From assembly GCA_020809705.1 (NCBI GenBank), contig CP085826.1, forward strand, positions 7,688,001 to 7,752,000: 64,000 nucleotides of DNA, written 5' to 3'. The position numbers and the translations under genes were made by a program. This document shows, in pieces, positions 27,858 through 38,052 of this stretch. Below the pieces are notes generated by a model that saw nothing but the letters and a program-made list of their open reading frames with translations, made no database searches and had not been told where the DNA came from. The DNA is from Calonectria ilicicola. Its lineage: Eukaryota > Ascomycota > Sordariomycetes > Hypocreales > Nectriaceae. Position 1 is the stretch's first letter, and each line of letters starts with the position of its first letter.

Positions 27858-28277
27858 ATGGCAGCAAACAGCTCACAAATACAAGGGACGACGTCCAATT
27901 CTAGCCGATCTGTGTTTTTTGGGTCAACCCCTGTAGAAGCCCCAGCAACCCAGGGTAAATCCGAGCAAATATTGCAGCTCCGACAGTTCCTCGCTAAATG
28001 GGATGAAAATCTTATCCCATATCAACAAACTTTGATTCATCACCTGAAGGCGCGGAAAGATCTATCTTGGGAGGAAATTGAGAGGCGTAGCTCACTGGAA
28101 ACACTGAAAAATTTAACACTTCTTCACACCGATTCACGATCAGAATATTACAACCTCGAGCTACAGATATACTCTCTCAACTTAATGTTCATGGAAAAGA
28201 GGCACAAGCTGCAACAGCTAGAGGCTGCTGAATTGATTTGCACTGATGCACAGCAGTCGAATGAGAGTAGCAAGTAG
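27858..28277 (+). CDS. Small hypothetical protein, helical/coiled-coil-like
   Basis: I do not recognise this 139-residue protein. Its first 35 residues are Ser/Thr/Ala-rich and probably disordered. From about residue 38 it is helix-favouring, with heptad-like Leu/Ile spacing (ILQLRQFLAKWDENLIPY, then LNLMFMEKRHKLQQLEAAEL). There is no signal peptide or membrane span. The ATG sits in a good context (gaatcatgg). It lies on the same strand 440 bases before the QutR-like gene, so it may be a cluster-specific accessory or regulatory partner. It could also be a lineage-specific gene with no link. Coding status rests on length, codon pattern and helix periodicity only. Confidence 0.5.
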   Translation: MAANSSQIQGTTSNSSRSVFFGSTPVEAPATQGKSEQILQLRQFLAKWDENLIPYQQTLIHHLKARKDLSWEEIERRSSLETLKNLTLLHTDSRSEYYNLELQIYSLNLMFMEKRHKLQQLEAAELICTDAQQSNESSK

Positions 28278-28715
28278 CATTCAATGTAATAATAAATTTG
28301 GTCGCGTTGCGATTAGTTTAAGGGACTTTGTTGTGAGAAACCTCTATGGGAAAAAGCCTAGATGTTCACCGTTGAATTACCAAAACGGCGTATCAATAGT
28401 TCACATTCTGCCGTGTGAGTTGGCCATCTCCAGCGGAAGAACCAAGTTGGTACTTCCTGAATTCAATTCGGACACTAGTCTCGTATGGGCAAGGCTCTAG
28501 TGGCAATGCGATGAGATTGGTGGACAGAGACAGCCTAAAAGCTTTCCCTCGGCAAAAGTCTCACCCGTCATCCCCACATTGGCTCGAAAGCGAGCTACAC
28601 CTTTAGTTGCACGTCTGGATATTGTGGATTTGTAGAAATGCAACTTCGATACAATAGGAGATACTCGAAATAAAGCTCCTATTTAGCTGAAAATTTCACA
28701 TCAGAGAAATCTCTT
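28278..28715. other. Intergenic region upstream of the QutR-like gene
   Basis: No supported gene here. Overlapping short plus-strand frames lack motifs. This is likely the promoter of the repressor gene. Confidence 0.45.
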
Positions 28716-31199
28716 TTGCAAAGGGGAGCGATGAATCTAGAATTTGATCTACTCGCCGAGGAGAACCTCGCTCATGGGAACAATGTCCGATTCAACAAGA
28801 CGTCAATCAAGCCTTTGAACACCAAAATCTCCCCTGATGGCTCGATAGTCCTGATTGGGCTCCCAGGAGTTGGAAAATCTACCTTGGGAGTCATCGCATC
28901 GACATATTTGAAGATGAGGCTAATCGAAACGGAACGTTGCTTTCGGACCATGACCGGATTGAGTGGGCCTGAATACGCCGAGAAATACGGCAAGCAAGCC
29001 TTGTTGTCTAAAGAGGCTGAGGTTCTGGAAAATATACTCCGAAAGCACTCAAAAAAATGTGTAATAGCAGTGGCATCCCGAACCTCCAATATCTCTACTT
29101 GCTGGAAGCTTTTGCAAGAGTTTGCGGCATCGCATGTCTTGATCCACGTTGTACGAGATTTTGAACAGGTTGCATTGCACCTGAAAGACCAAATACACAA
29201 GAAAGAGCTATTGGAAATGTGGAGGTATATCATTCCACGCTGTCGGTCTTTGGCGCAATTTGAATTCTACGTCAAAGACTTGAAATATCAAAGGTTTCAA
29301 GACAATGGCCACCATTTGCCGCATTTCCTGTGTCTAAAACCACTCGAAAGAAATTTTCAGCTACTGTTAGATACAATCTATGGGGAAGCCAGGGCCTCTG
29401 TATTTTTACCTCCACCAGAGGAGATCGACTTTTCAAAAGTATTGGTTATCCCATTTTTGCAAATCAGCAATAATATTATTGACATTGATATGATCTACGG
29501 GGTACACTTGGTAAAAATTGAGCTGAAACTCTCATCGATCAATCATATGGATTGGGATTCCTTACTAACTCTTGTATCGGCCACGTGTGCCACTGTCCGG
29601 AGTAGTACCAGCGACATACCACTTGCATTAAGCATATCTGATGGTTTTGGACAGAACGAAGCGGAGGGAATGAACGAAACAAAGTACTTTGGACTTCTTC
29701 AACACGCTATATCTCTCGGTTTCGAGTATTGCTACCTGGACCTCGGAGCACCTAGGCGAAAGTTGGTCGATTTTATGACAATATCACGGACTGCGAAATA
29801 TATTGGAAAGTGGCATAACTCCCCAGCCCATGACTCTAAATCCTCTACGGCGCAGTGGTGGAGAGACTCTGAATGCATCGACATTTACAAGATGGCTTTG
29901 GACCTGGGCTGTCATGCACTTCAATTAAGCTCTCCGGCTTTAAGCATTGAGGATAATTTTGATATCGTAAACTTTCCTCAACGTGTGCTTGAGAAGTTCG
30001 ATTTTGAAGGGCCAAAGGTATCTGTGTTTAACACTGGTGAGCTAGGGAAGTTATCTCGGGTATTGAACCGCACTTTAAATCCAGTCACCGCCAAATCACT
30101 CGTTCCGAATCATTCCGGAACTTTGGATTCACGCGATTTGAATACAGAATTGGATGGAACTTTTACCCTTGAAGAGCTTCAACACACACTCTCAAATGTC
30201 TCTATGCAACCATCACTTCACTTTTGTAGCTTTGGTGCCGATATTTCACACTCTATTGCCCCAGCAATGCACAATGCAGGATTCTCAGCTCTCGGTCTTC
30301 GACATCGATACGGTCTCGTGGAGTCCGACGAGCTGAAACTGGTTGTAGGGGTGATGCATTTTCCTAATTTTGGGGGCTTGAGCTGTGCAAATCCCTATAA
30401 GCAAGCCATAATTCCACTACTTGATGACATCTCACCTCACGCACTTGCGATAAAAGCTGTGAATACTGTCTATCCATGCCAGTCCAATGCAGGCAAGGAT
30501 AGAATTCTTTATGGCGAAAACACGGACTGGATTGGCTTGACATCTTGTGTCAGGAACTACCTGAGTCCAATCAACGCGGTAACACATAAAACTACCGCGC
30601 TTGTGATCGGCGCAGGTGGAATGTCTCATGCCGCTATTTATGCTTTGTTGCGCATGGGGCTCAAGAAGATATTAGTATGGAATAGAACAATATCCACGGC
30701 TGAAACACTGGCGGCGCACTTTCATCAAGTCTATCAATCCTTGAATGAGAAGAATAACGCTACATTAGAAAGCACAGATGATGTGATATCTGTGCTTGCC
30801 ACGCTACAAGATACAGAGTTATTTAGAAGGGAAATTTCTCCTCCGACAATAATAATCAATACCCTCGCGGATGGAAAACGGGGCGAAGTAGCGTCATCAT
30901 TTGATCTACCGATTCAATGGTTTAGCAACCCGACTGGTGGTGTCTATGTTCAGGTAAGGGTCTCTCCACCTAGTAGATTCAAACCTGGCTAATGGTTGAT
31001 TCAGTCTGCATACAAAATACCGGATTCTACTTTGAGTAGAAAGGTCGGAAACCTTCTTTCGAGAAACTGGATTGCAGTTGGAGGTCGTGAGTTACTCCTT
31101 GAACAGGCTTTCCCGCAAACCGAGCTCTGGACTAGACTTTCAGCTCCAAAATTAATCATGCGTCGCGCAGCAGGTGTGAAAAGGGTTTGGGATACATGA
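28716..31199 (+). CDS. qutR: QutR/QA-1S-like quinate pathway repressor (AROM-derived)
   Basis: Exons 28716-30953 and 31005-31199 give 810 residues (a Met five codons in is an alternative start). The order of domains matches the last three domains of AROM. First is a shikimate-kinase-like domain with P-loop GLPGVGKST (near residue 49). Second is a type I dehydroquinase-like domain (about 240-480). Third is a shikimate-dehydrogenase-like domain from about 500, with SFGADISHSIAPAMHNAG, NTDWIG and the nucleotide loop VIGAGGMSHAA. The known protein with this layout is the quinate repressor, which senses pathway intermediates and blocks the Zn2Cys6 activator. The separate QutB-like enzyme and Zn2Cys6 gene nearby support that role. 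The C-terminus ends GVKRVWDT. It is unlikely to be an active AROM fragment. Confidence 0.92.
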
Positions 31200-31446
31200 T
31201 GAGAATGAGGATAAATTAAATATGGTCAACGGGGTCACTCTTGTATTTAGCAGATAGAATGTCACAATAACGCTTTAAATACTGAAGATGCCCGGCGGAG
31301 ATGTCTTTCTCCGTGATCCTTATGCCACGTCCAGGTAGAATGGTATATGGACCTCCAGCACAAAAACTTGACGATATTTATCATATCATTTCTTCATGTT
31401 TTAATGTCGAGAATTCTTGACTTCTGCTGATAATACAGTATTTAGG

Positions 31447-31998
31447 TTATATAGTAGTTGCAACTAGATCCATCTCTACCTTTGAGCCAGCTGGAAGCGC
31501 TTTGACAAAGACGCAGCCTCGGGGAGGCTTTGGGTCAGGGATCATCTATTAATTCACAGTTAGCAGAATTGTACCTCTATTCATAATTCTTTCTTACCTT
31601 GGCGTAAACACTTGCGAATCCTTCATAATCTGCTGGGTCAACCAAGTAGACATTTATTCGTAAAACTCTGTCCAGGCTTGAACCCGCCGAACTCAAGATT
31701 GCAGCTTGGTTTTCTATAACCTGCTTCTGAATGCCGTTAGCATAGTCTTTTAGTCTACTGGCACTTCAATAGGGCTACTACTCACTGTTTGTTCTTCAAC
31801 CGTGCTGCCTACAATAACACCTTGTTTGTTCAGGGGGATTTGGCCTGCAGCAAATACAATTCCATTGACGATACGAGCATGCGCTTTCACACCAACGATT
31901 AGTCATCGATAAATTATACCTGCTTTATAAGACTCACAGAAGTTTGGGCGTGATTGAAAAACATCGTCACTGAAGACTGTTATAATTTCAGAAGACAT
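31447..31998 (-). CDS. RidA/YjgF/YER057c family protein
   Basis: No single open frame covers this gene; I found it by joining exons 31998-31938, 31883-31786, 31726-31598 and 31545-31447. All junctions keep frame and give 128 residues, the usual RidA size. Family landmarks are HARIVNGIVFAAGQIPLN near the start, the QVIENQAAILSSAGSSLDRV block, INVYLVDPADYEGFASVYAK, and PPRGCVFVKALPAGSKVEMD with the conserved Arg and Glu of the active pocket. RidA proteins hydrolyse reactive enamine/imine intermediates or bind small molecules as trimers. It converges on the QutR-like gene (247 bases apart) and lies between it and the Zn2Cys6 regulator, inside the quinate block. The first acceptor (GAAAG) follows a clear GACTAAT branch site. 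Confidence 0.88.
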
Positions 31999-32249
31999 TT
32001 TCAACGATATGCTTGAAGCTCTAGTTACCGGAGAGGCAGAATGGAATTCTAGGGCCACGAATGCCTAGAAATAATACCAGGGTCGGTTGTATGCTTCGGC
32101 AGAGATTATGGCTGAAGCTAAAGCCAGAATACTCTTCCGGAGGACTCATTTCTCTTCAGATGTCATCACTAGTAGATCCGGGAAGCAAAGAAATAACCAC
32201 TCCAAATATATTCTATCGCACTGTCTTTACACAAAAGAAAGTGTTTGTA

Positions 32250-34941
32250 TTACTGGGTAGCTTTCATCATCCAATCTTCTAACATGTCTTCTAAATAATT
32301 GGCATCCAAGCCAGACCGATCGTCACCCTCATCGACCCGTAAGCCCACATCATCATTACATAGTCCAGTGTATTCCACATTTTCTTGGCTATTTGACCGG
32401 GCCGTGCCAGAAATGAATCCCAGTCTATCCATGAAGTCTAAAACTCTGGTTGTATCATTACTAGACCAGCGATGTTAGTCAGGGATGTAAATAATGCAAT
32501 GGTAACCTATAAGTAAATACTTGCTTGTTATACTGAATTAATCTATCCAATGACGAGTCTATCTCATTAATTGATGAATCAGAAACGTTTGGTTCACTTT
32601 CAAGCTGGTTGGGGGAAGCTACAACCGCAAGAAACTGATCAGCGCCGCTGATATGAGGATCATTAATTTGGGTGCTGACTGGCGCAATATTGGATATGCT
32701 GAAATCTACACTAGGTATCAAGCTAGATATGTCTTCCGCGTCGGTATTTTCTTTCAGTGGTGTACAGAACAGAGTGTTGAACGAGGTCTCAGGTTGGCTT
32801 TGGCCCCTGGACCTCGAGCCCACCTGACTAACGAACCGGTTGGCTCTCAAAGAAAATGGCGGACCAAGATATTCTTGATCTGGCAATGCGATATTTTCAG
32901 TTTGCCTAATGGTATGTTGTCTCATGATAGAAGCTCCTATCACGGAGAGGGAATTGGTGTCTAACTCAACCGTATCATCAGAGCAGTTGACAGGATTAGC
33001 AATTTGAGCAAAGAGCTTGAAGAACGGGTTGATGCAATCTGTACCATAGTTGGAAAGGCACAGTTTGAATAGCTTATGAATACATTTGGACGACTCTTGC
33101 CGACGGCGGTATGCCTCATTGAAAGTATTAGTGAGGTTCTCCTCTCCTTTCATCCCACGGAAGTTTAATAGCCTCTTGCAAGAAAAAGAGGTAACCGTAT
33201 GATATGCAATGCTCAAGTTCAGAGAATAAATTGAAGGAGTAAGGCAGTTGGGTTTGGATGTGGAGTCTTCCATATTCCAAATAATATCTGTCTTCACGTA
33301 TTGTGGCAAGCTCTCTTTCCACACTTGAAGGGTTTGTGACAGGGTTTTGTATGCTGTCACAGCAGTGGCTCGAGAGTTATTTTGTTCTTCAACACTTGAA
33401 TATATGCGAAAGGATGTGGTTGCAGATAGGTAATCGTTAAAAGCATACACAAGCTGCAATAGCTGGTTGAAAATTGATGTAATTCGAGCAGGTGATTTGC
33501 GAGTCGTGGAGTGATGGCTGAAAGTCCAACTATCCCATTCCTCCCAGCCGCCTTCTTCTATGAATGGTGGGTCGCAGTCTTGGGCACGTATGAACGGAGG
33601 TACCTCGAGCTTAGAGGAGACCAGTGTGTCTATTAAAAAGCATGAGGACCATGCTCTCCGTTTGCACTCAGTTTTGGTTGCCCTGTCGTTCTCTAATGGT
33701 GCCCATAACTTGATGCGCAATGCCAACGAAGAAAACAATATTGTAAGTTCTCTGGCAATATCCCAGGATCCATTGCGAATGAAGATTAACGACAGCAGTA
33801 TGAGAGATTGTATCCTACTCAAGATGCAAACCGGGGAGTTAGGTTGGATTGTCATTAGTTTCATTGTATAGAGATACGACTTGTTGAAAATATCTTGCTC
33901 ATCCCCGTGCTTTGAGCACGCTGCCAAGCCACAGGCTGACCAGATAACAGCGGTCTTGTCATAATGTGGTCCTGGATTCCCCGATTGGGACTCATCCCGC
34001 TCGTGCAGGATCTTTAAAACTTCGAACTTATCTACTAAAGGTACGAGGCTGTGAATATTGACAAAATATTTGTCAAGTAATTCAGATGCGTTTTGTGGCA
34101 GTGGCTCGTGATGGATGTCTTTTCCTGGTATCAAAAAGCCATGATATCGACTCAAGATTCCAAAGCCGGCCTCTGGCACACCTATTGATATCTGGTGGGA
34201 GCGGGATGATGGATGGCTAGCCGTCGAGCTTGAATTGCCTCTTTCTTCCCTGGAAAGAAAAGATGCTGTCTTTTCAAGATCGATATTTTGAGAAACAAAA
34301 TGCCTAGCGGGTTCTATTGCTGATGGCGAATATCCATCACTACCTCCGTTCGAAGGCAGCCCGACTACAGGATCCTGTGGGATCCAGTTTAGAGTTTTTG
34401 AAGTTGTTAATTCTGGCCCAAAGCTTCGACGAGAGCTTTGGGATTCAGACGGCGTCGGAATAACAGGTCCCATCGGTTGAACTGTGTCACCAAGAGATTC
34501 AAATTCAACCGCTGGCTGACTAGGACCCAAGGCTTGACTCCCGGTATTCCCAAGCATTTTTTCGAAATCTTCGTACAGTGCAGATTGCTTCCATGCTGTC
34601 TGCAGCCCTTGGGATACCAACTGGAATTCCTCCGCTGACTGCGTTAATAGTCTAGATATGGATTGCTCCAAGGCAGGGAAATGAGATATGACATGACCCA
34701 GTATGGATTCAGCCAAGTTGCAATGACGCAAAAGAAGATGGTATTGTCCTGCTGGCAAGCCTCTCTTCTTGATTACAACAGAGTAATTGCATACTGCTCC
34801 ATGACTGTCGCAAGTTGAACATTTCGGATCAGCCCCATTGCATTTCAATTTCTTAGACCGACAATAGTTGCAAGCACGACTGATACGTCTACGCTTCGGA
34901 CCCTTGCCGTCAACATGATTTTGGTTCGAGGTTTGCTCCAT
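32250..34941 (-). CDS. Zn2Cys6 transcription factor, candidate quinate-pathway activator
   Basis: The main exon runs from the ATG at 34941 to a possible stop at 32479 (820 residues). It opens with a basic stretch and a full zinc cluster: CNYCRSKKLKC, then CSTC and a final Cys, followed by KKRGLPAGQ. A fungal-specific regulatory domain follows (LDKYFVNIHSLVPLVDKFEVL to about residue 600). Skipping the stop with an intron ending at 32461 would add an acidic tail (YLEDMLEDWMMKATQ) typical of activators; the donor is weak, so the 3' end is uncertain. It is divergent from the QutB-like gene and close to the QutR-like gene. A QutA/QA-1F-type role is the natural inference, but similarity beyond the zinc cluster could not be checked. 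Confidence 0.8.
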
Positions 34942-35618
34942 AAGTTGTGAGAAATTAAGTAGGAGATGAGTCCACAATGAGCACGTTGCCGGTCCCAGAA
35001 GCGACTGCAGCAGCCTCCAAAACAGATGAAGTGGGGAGCACAGAAACCACCCAAGTCATGATTAGTAACAAGACAACTTGCATAGAGAAAAAGCTTCTTC
35101 TCATCTGATGTAATTGGACGTATTGTGGGGCTTGGGTCACTTCATTGGAGTGGACTGTTGGTTGATTAGTAACAAGATCTACAGTTCGGTAAAAGTCTCA
35201 TCCGAGGTCTCTCCTCTTGCATCACTAGCAGCTCTGATATGTGACGGCTTAACCAGTTCTAGAAGTGAATGGCTAAATTAATAGGTCATTATTTGCAAAA
35301 TTATCAGAATTCTTCCAATCATATCAAGTAAAACCCCAGAATCCAGAGATATTAGGTAATTAGAAATAGACAAATATTTAGTCATGGAGAATTACTTAAT
35401 GTTTCGTGCTAGCCATTTCCCCTCAGAACACCAACATGATGAATTCTTAGCCGTAATGCTTTTCCAATCTTTCTATTCGCGGTTTCGTAGAGAGGTGTGG
35501 GCATTCATAGCCGCGTAAACTCATACATTATTTCACCTACCATGAAAAGACGCATTAGATGTACTGGTAGTAGAAACCAAGGCTTCTTACTTTGCTTAAC
35601 AATACTATAGCTACCAAA
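34942..35618. promoter_or_regulatory. Divergent promoter region, Zn2Cys6 gene / QutB-like gene
   Basis: The 677 bases lie between divergent regulator and dehydrogenase genes and must hold both promoters. The central part (35270-35400) is AT-rich. I could not identify a confident activator-binding palindrome by eye, and no gene is seen. Confidence 0.45.
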
Positions 35619-36566
35619 ATGTGCCACAAAGACCAAAAAGGCGATACGGAAGAGAAATTCATTTATTTTGTCGGGACAAACCTCGGCCACGCCATCTCAA
35701 ATCAAATTCATGACATTATTGCAAAGGAACTGACGCTCAATTGGCGGTTTCAACCGATCGACAATGCCTCACTTGAGGAATTTTCTACACACCTACGCGA
35801 AAAAAACTTTGCTGGAGCCGTTGTCACAATACCTCACAAAATCGGAGTCATGGCTTATCTAGACAAGATTGATAACATAGCATCTATTATGGGTGCATGC
35901 AATAATATATACACCTCTGCCGATGGAGTCCGAGTTGGAACAAATACCGATTGGATTGGGGTTCGCGATTCACTACTTGCACTTGCAGGACCAAATAAGT
36001 ATAGCCGGAATCTAGGAGTGATACCTGGATCTGGTCAACCTGCTTTCGTCGTCGGCGCTGGAGGTGCATCAAGAGCAGCAGTGTACACCCTACACACCGT
36101 TTTAGGTGCTTCCAAAATCTATATCATTAACCGAGATGAGAATGAGGTTGAGGCACTTATCGAAGATATCCAACGTGGTTACAGCAGGGCAGCCTTGCCT
36201 GGTCCGTCCATGGTTCATCTTAAAACTATTGAGGAAGCCATGGAAGTTAACGGCATTTTCTATGGCGTTGGAACTGTGCCTGACTTTGAAGCTGTTACAA
36301 AACAAGAGATCAATGCCAAGATGGTCTTAGAACAGATCTTGGGTGGTTCAAATGGTGTGTTCTTGGATATGTGCTACAAACCACGCTTAACAAGAAATTT
36401 ACAGGCTGCTAATAGGAATGGCTGGGTAACTGGTGATGGAGGACAAGTGGTGGGTTGGCAACTCAAGGCGCAGTGGGAATTTTGGGCAGGAAAAGACATC
36501 AGCGATTTGATTCCTATGGAAGCCATGATGAAGAGAGTTTATGATATTGTTCAAAAACTACCATAA
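35619..36566 (+). CDS. qutB: Quinate/shikimate 5-dehydrogenase (QutB/QA-3-like)
   Basis: This single-exon gene encodes 315 residues from the ATG at 35619 (324 from 35592), close to fungal QutB. Shikimate-dehydrogenase features are in order: FVGTNLGHAISNQIHD, VTIPHKIGVM with the catalytic Lys, GACNNIYTSADGVRVGTNTD with the conserved Asn and Asp, the dinucleotide loop VVGAGGASRAAVYTL, and a C-terminal TGDGGQVVGWQLKAQWEFW helix. The strand after the loop ends in IINRD, without the basic pair expected for NADP, so NAD is likely. It would oxidise quinate to 3-dehydroquinate, the substrate of the dehydroquinase at the left edge. It is divergent from the Zn2Cys6 gene, a common arrangement for controlled pathway genes. 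Confidence 0.92.
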   Translation: MCHKDQKGDTEEKFIYFVGTNLGHAISNQIHDIIAKELTLNWRFQPIDNASLEEFSTHLREKNFAGAVVTIPHKIGVMAYLDKIDNIASIMGACNNIYTSADGVRVGTNTDWIGVRDSLLALAGPNKYSRNLGVIPGSGQPAFVVGAGGASRAAVYTLHTVLGASKIYIINRDENEVEALIEDIQRGYSRAALPGPSMVHLKTIEEAMEVNGIFYGVGTVPDFEAVTKQEINAKMVLEQILGGSNGVFLDMCYKPRLTRNLQAANRNGWVTGDGGQVVGWQLKAQWEFWAGKDISDLIPMEAMMKRVYDIVQKLP

Positions 36567-38052
36567 AGTATGTTCAATACAGTTCCAAGTTCATCTTTGC
36601 TTTTAACATTTGCAGCTGTTGATCAACGTGATTGAGAACACCTACTTCAATATTCTTGGTCAAAGTCATTAGGCCAATTTATCTAGAATGTCATTTTCAT
36701 CAAAGTCACATTATTCTCTACTCTGTGCTAGTTGCGGCCTTTGCTAGCCACAGTAGGAATACAGCGGCCAAGAGGCCACAACAAACGGCTCTTTCTCTTA
36801 ACCACAGTTGAATCGACAGCTAATCTAAAGCAGGTCAACAATCCATGCAGTGAAGCCCCCCCGTATCAAAAATATGCCATAATGTATTGTCAAGGCGCAG
36901 ATATAGCCCAAATATGCTGGTACATGATGTAAGGTACTTTACGCTTTTGCTAGTGGTAGCGGTATTTTGGTCATGACATGTATGACAACCAACTTGACTT
37001 GATGTAGAAAAACGACGAAAGACTCTTAATCGCGGATTCTGATACCTTCTATTTAACAGAGAGTCCTTCGATTCCGTCATCAATGAGATTATCGTAGGTG
37101 ATACGGCCAATATCATCATGGAGGTGTCTCCTTTCTCAAAGAGCCCCCTACAATTATCCGAAGAATGGGGGAAAGGGTACAGGCTGCCACTTTGCCATCG
37201 CATCTAGCCGGCAAGAATAATCGGAGTGCTCCCTAGCCTAGGTCGAGCTGCTTCTCACAGGGGATATCCAACCAAACCACACGGAGTGAACAATCCCCAG
37301 TGACGAGCCCGAGAATAGTTACGACAGTGGGTCCACTGTAACACTTGCGTGAGTCAGGGACAAGAGGATCTTTCTGGGTCAACCATCTCAAGCGGGGTAA
37401 GCTTCAGTCTTGATAGTTCATAGAAGCCTGAGGTCAATACACTTCTCTCCTCGCCTAGCCTCATTATTTCTAGTGCCATTACACCCAATGTGTCCTATTG
37501 GCTATTTTTCGCTCCTGTAATCACTGGCATTTTGATTGCCGACTTAGATTTTGGCCTGAGTAGCTGCCAAGGGCCATGAAAAGTGGGTCTTCTCACAACC
37601 TGGCTTCCAATGTATACGCTTGGTATTTTGGTCGCAGTTGTGGCTGTATCTAAGACTAGTATACCAAACACTCACGCTGCGCCTCACTGTGTCAACCGCG
37701 AAGCTGCAAGCCTCATGCCCACCCACCGCCAACACCTCTGGCAGCCCTCCGGGGCCGTCCCGGGGGGCCTCGCTGCGCGGCTTTTACCCCCGGCGGTCAC
37801 CTCGAATGGGCTGAGCCACAATACTAGCGCCAGTCTCTTGAATGCCCAACGGAATGCCTAAGCCTTCTCCAAAATTACGACATCTCTTTTGATTGGTGGC
37901 TTCACTGATGACTACTCCTTTCTACAATGACGTGTCTCTGCAGGCCAACGCGATGACTGATTTCGCCAACAACATCGCAATTTTATCTCTTTTTATCATC
38001 CAAATATCTAGCTTTGTAAACTTTTGAACTTGTTTAACCCCTCACCCCATTT
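36567..38052. other. Intergenic region with repeat copy and GC-rich block
   Basis: This stretch contains the left member of a dispersed repeat (36835-37290, listed separately) and an unusually GC-rich block near 37725-37795. Short frames in the GC-rich part look like decayed sequence rather than a gene. The last 150 bases form the NACHT gene promoter and leader. Confidence 0.45.
36835..37290 (-). repeat. Dispersed repeat, left copy, with a truncated ORF of unknown family
   Basis: The minus-strand ORF at 37203-36835 (122 residues) starts MRWQSGSLYPFPHS and contains ILAVSPTIIS and NPRLRVFRRF. Related segments occur twice in the ORF at 45866-46522. The DNA just upstream of its ATG (about 37168-37280) matches, in inverted orientation, 45221-45330, including the region around a conserved start codon. 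A shorter direct-orientation DNA match links 37017-37045 to 46376-46402 (ttaatcgcggatt core). So at least three related copies lie in 10 kb. The function is unknown; this copy looks truncated. It may be a mobile-element-derived or lineage-specific gene family. Confidence 0.6.

Noticed and set aside
28716..31199. Reading the QutR-like gene as a broken AROM gene
   Set aside because: The three-domain layout, start, single intron and stop match the known repressor class, and no synthase domains are seen upstream.
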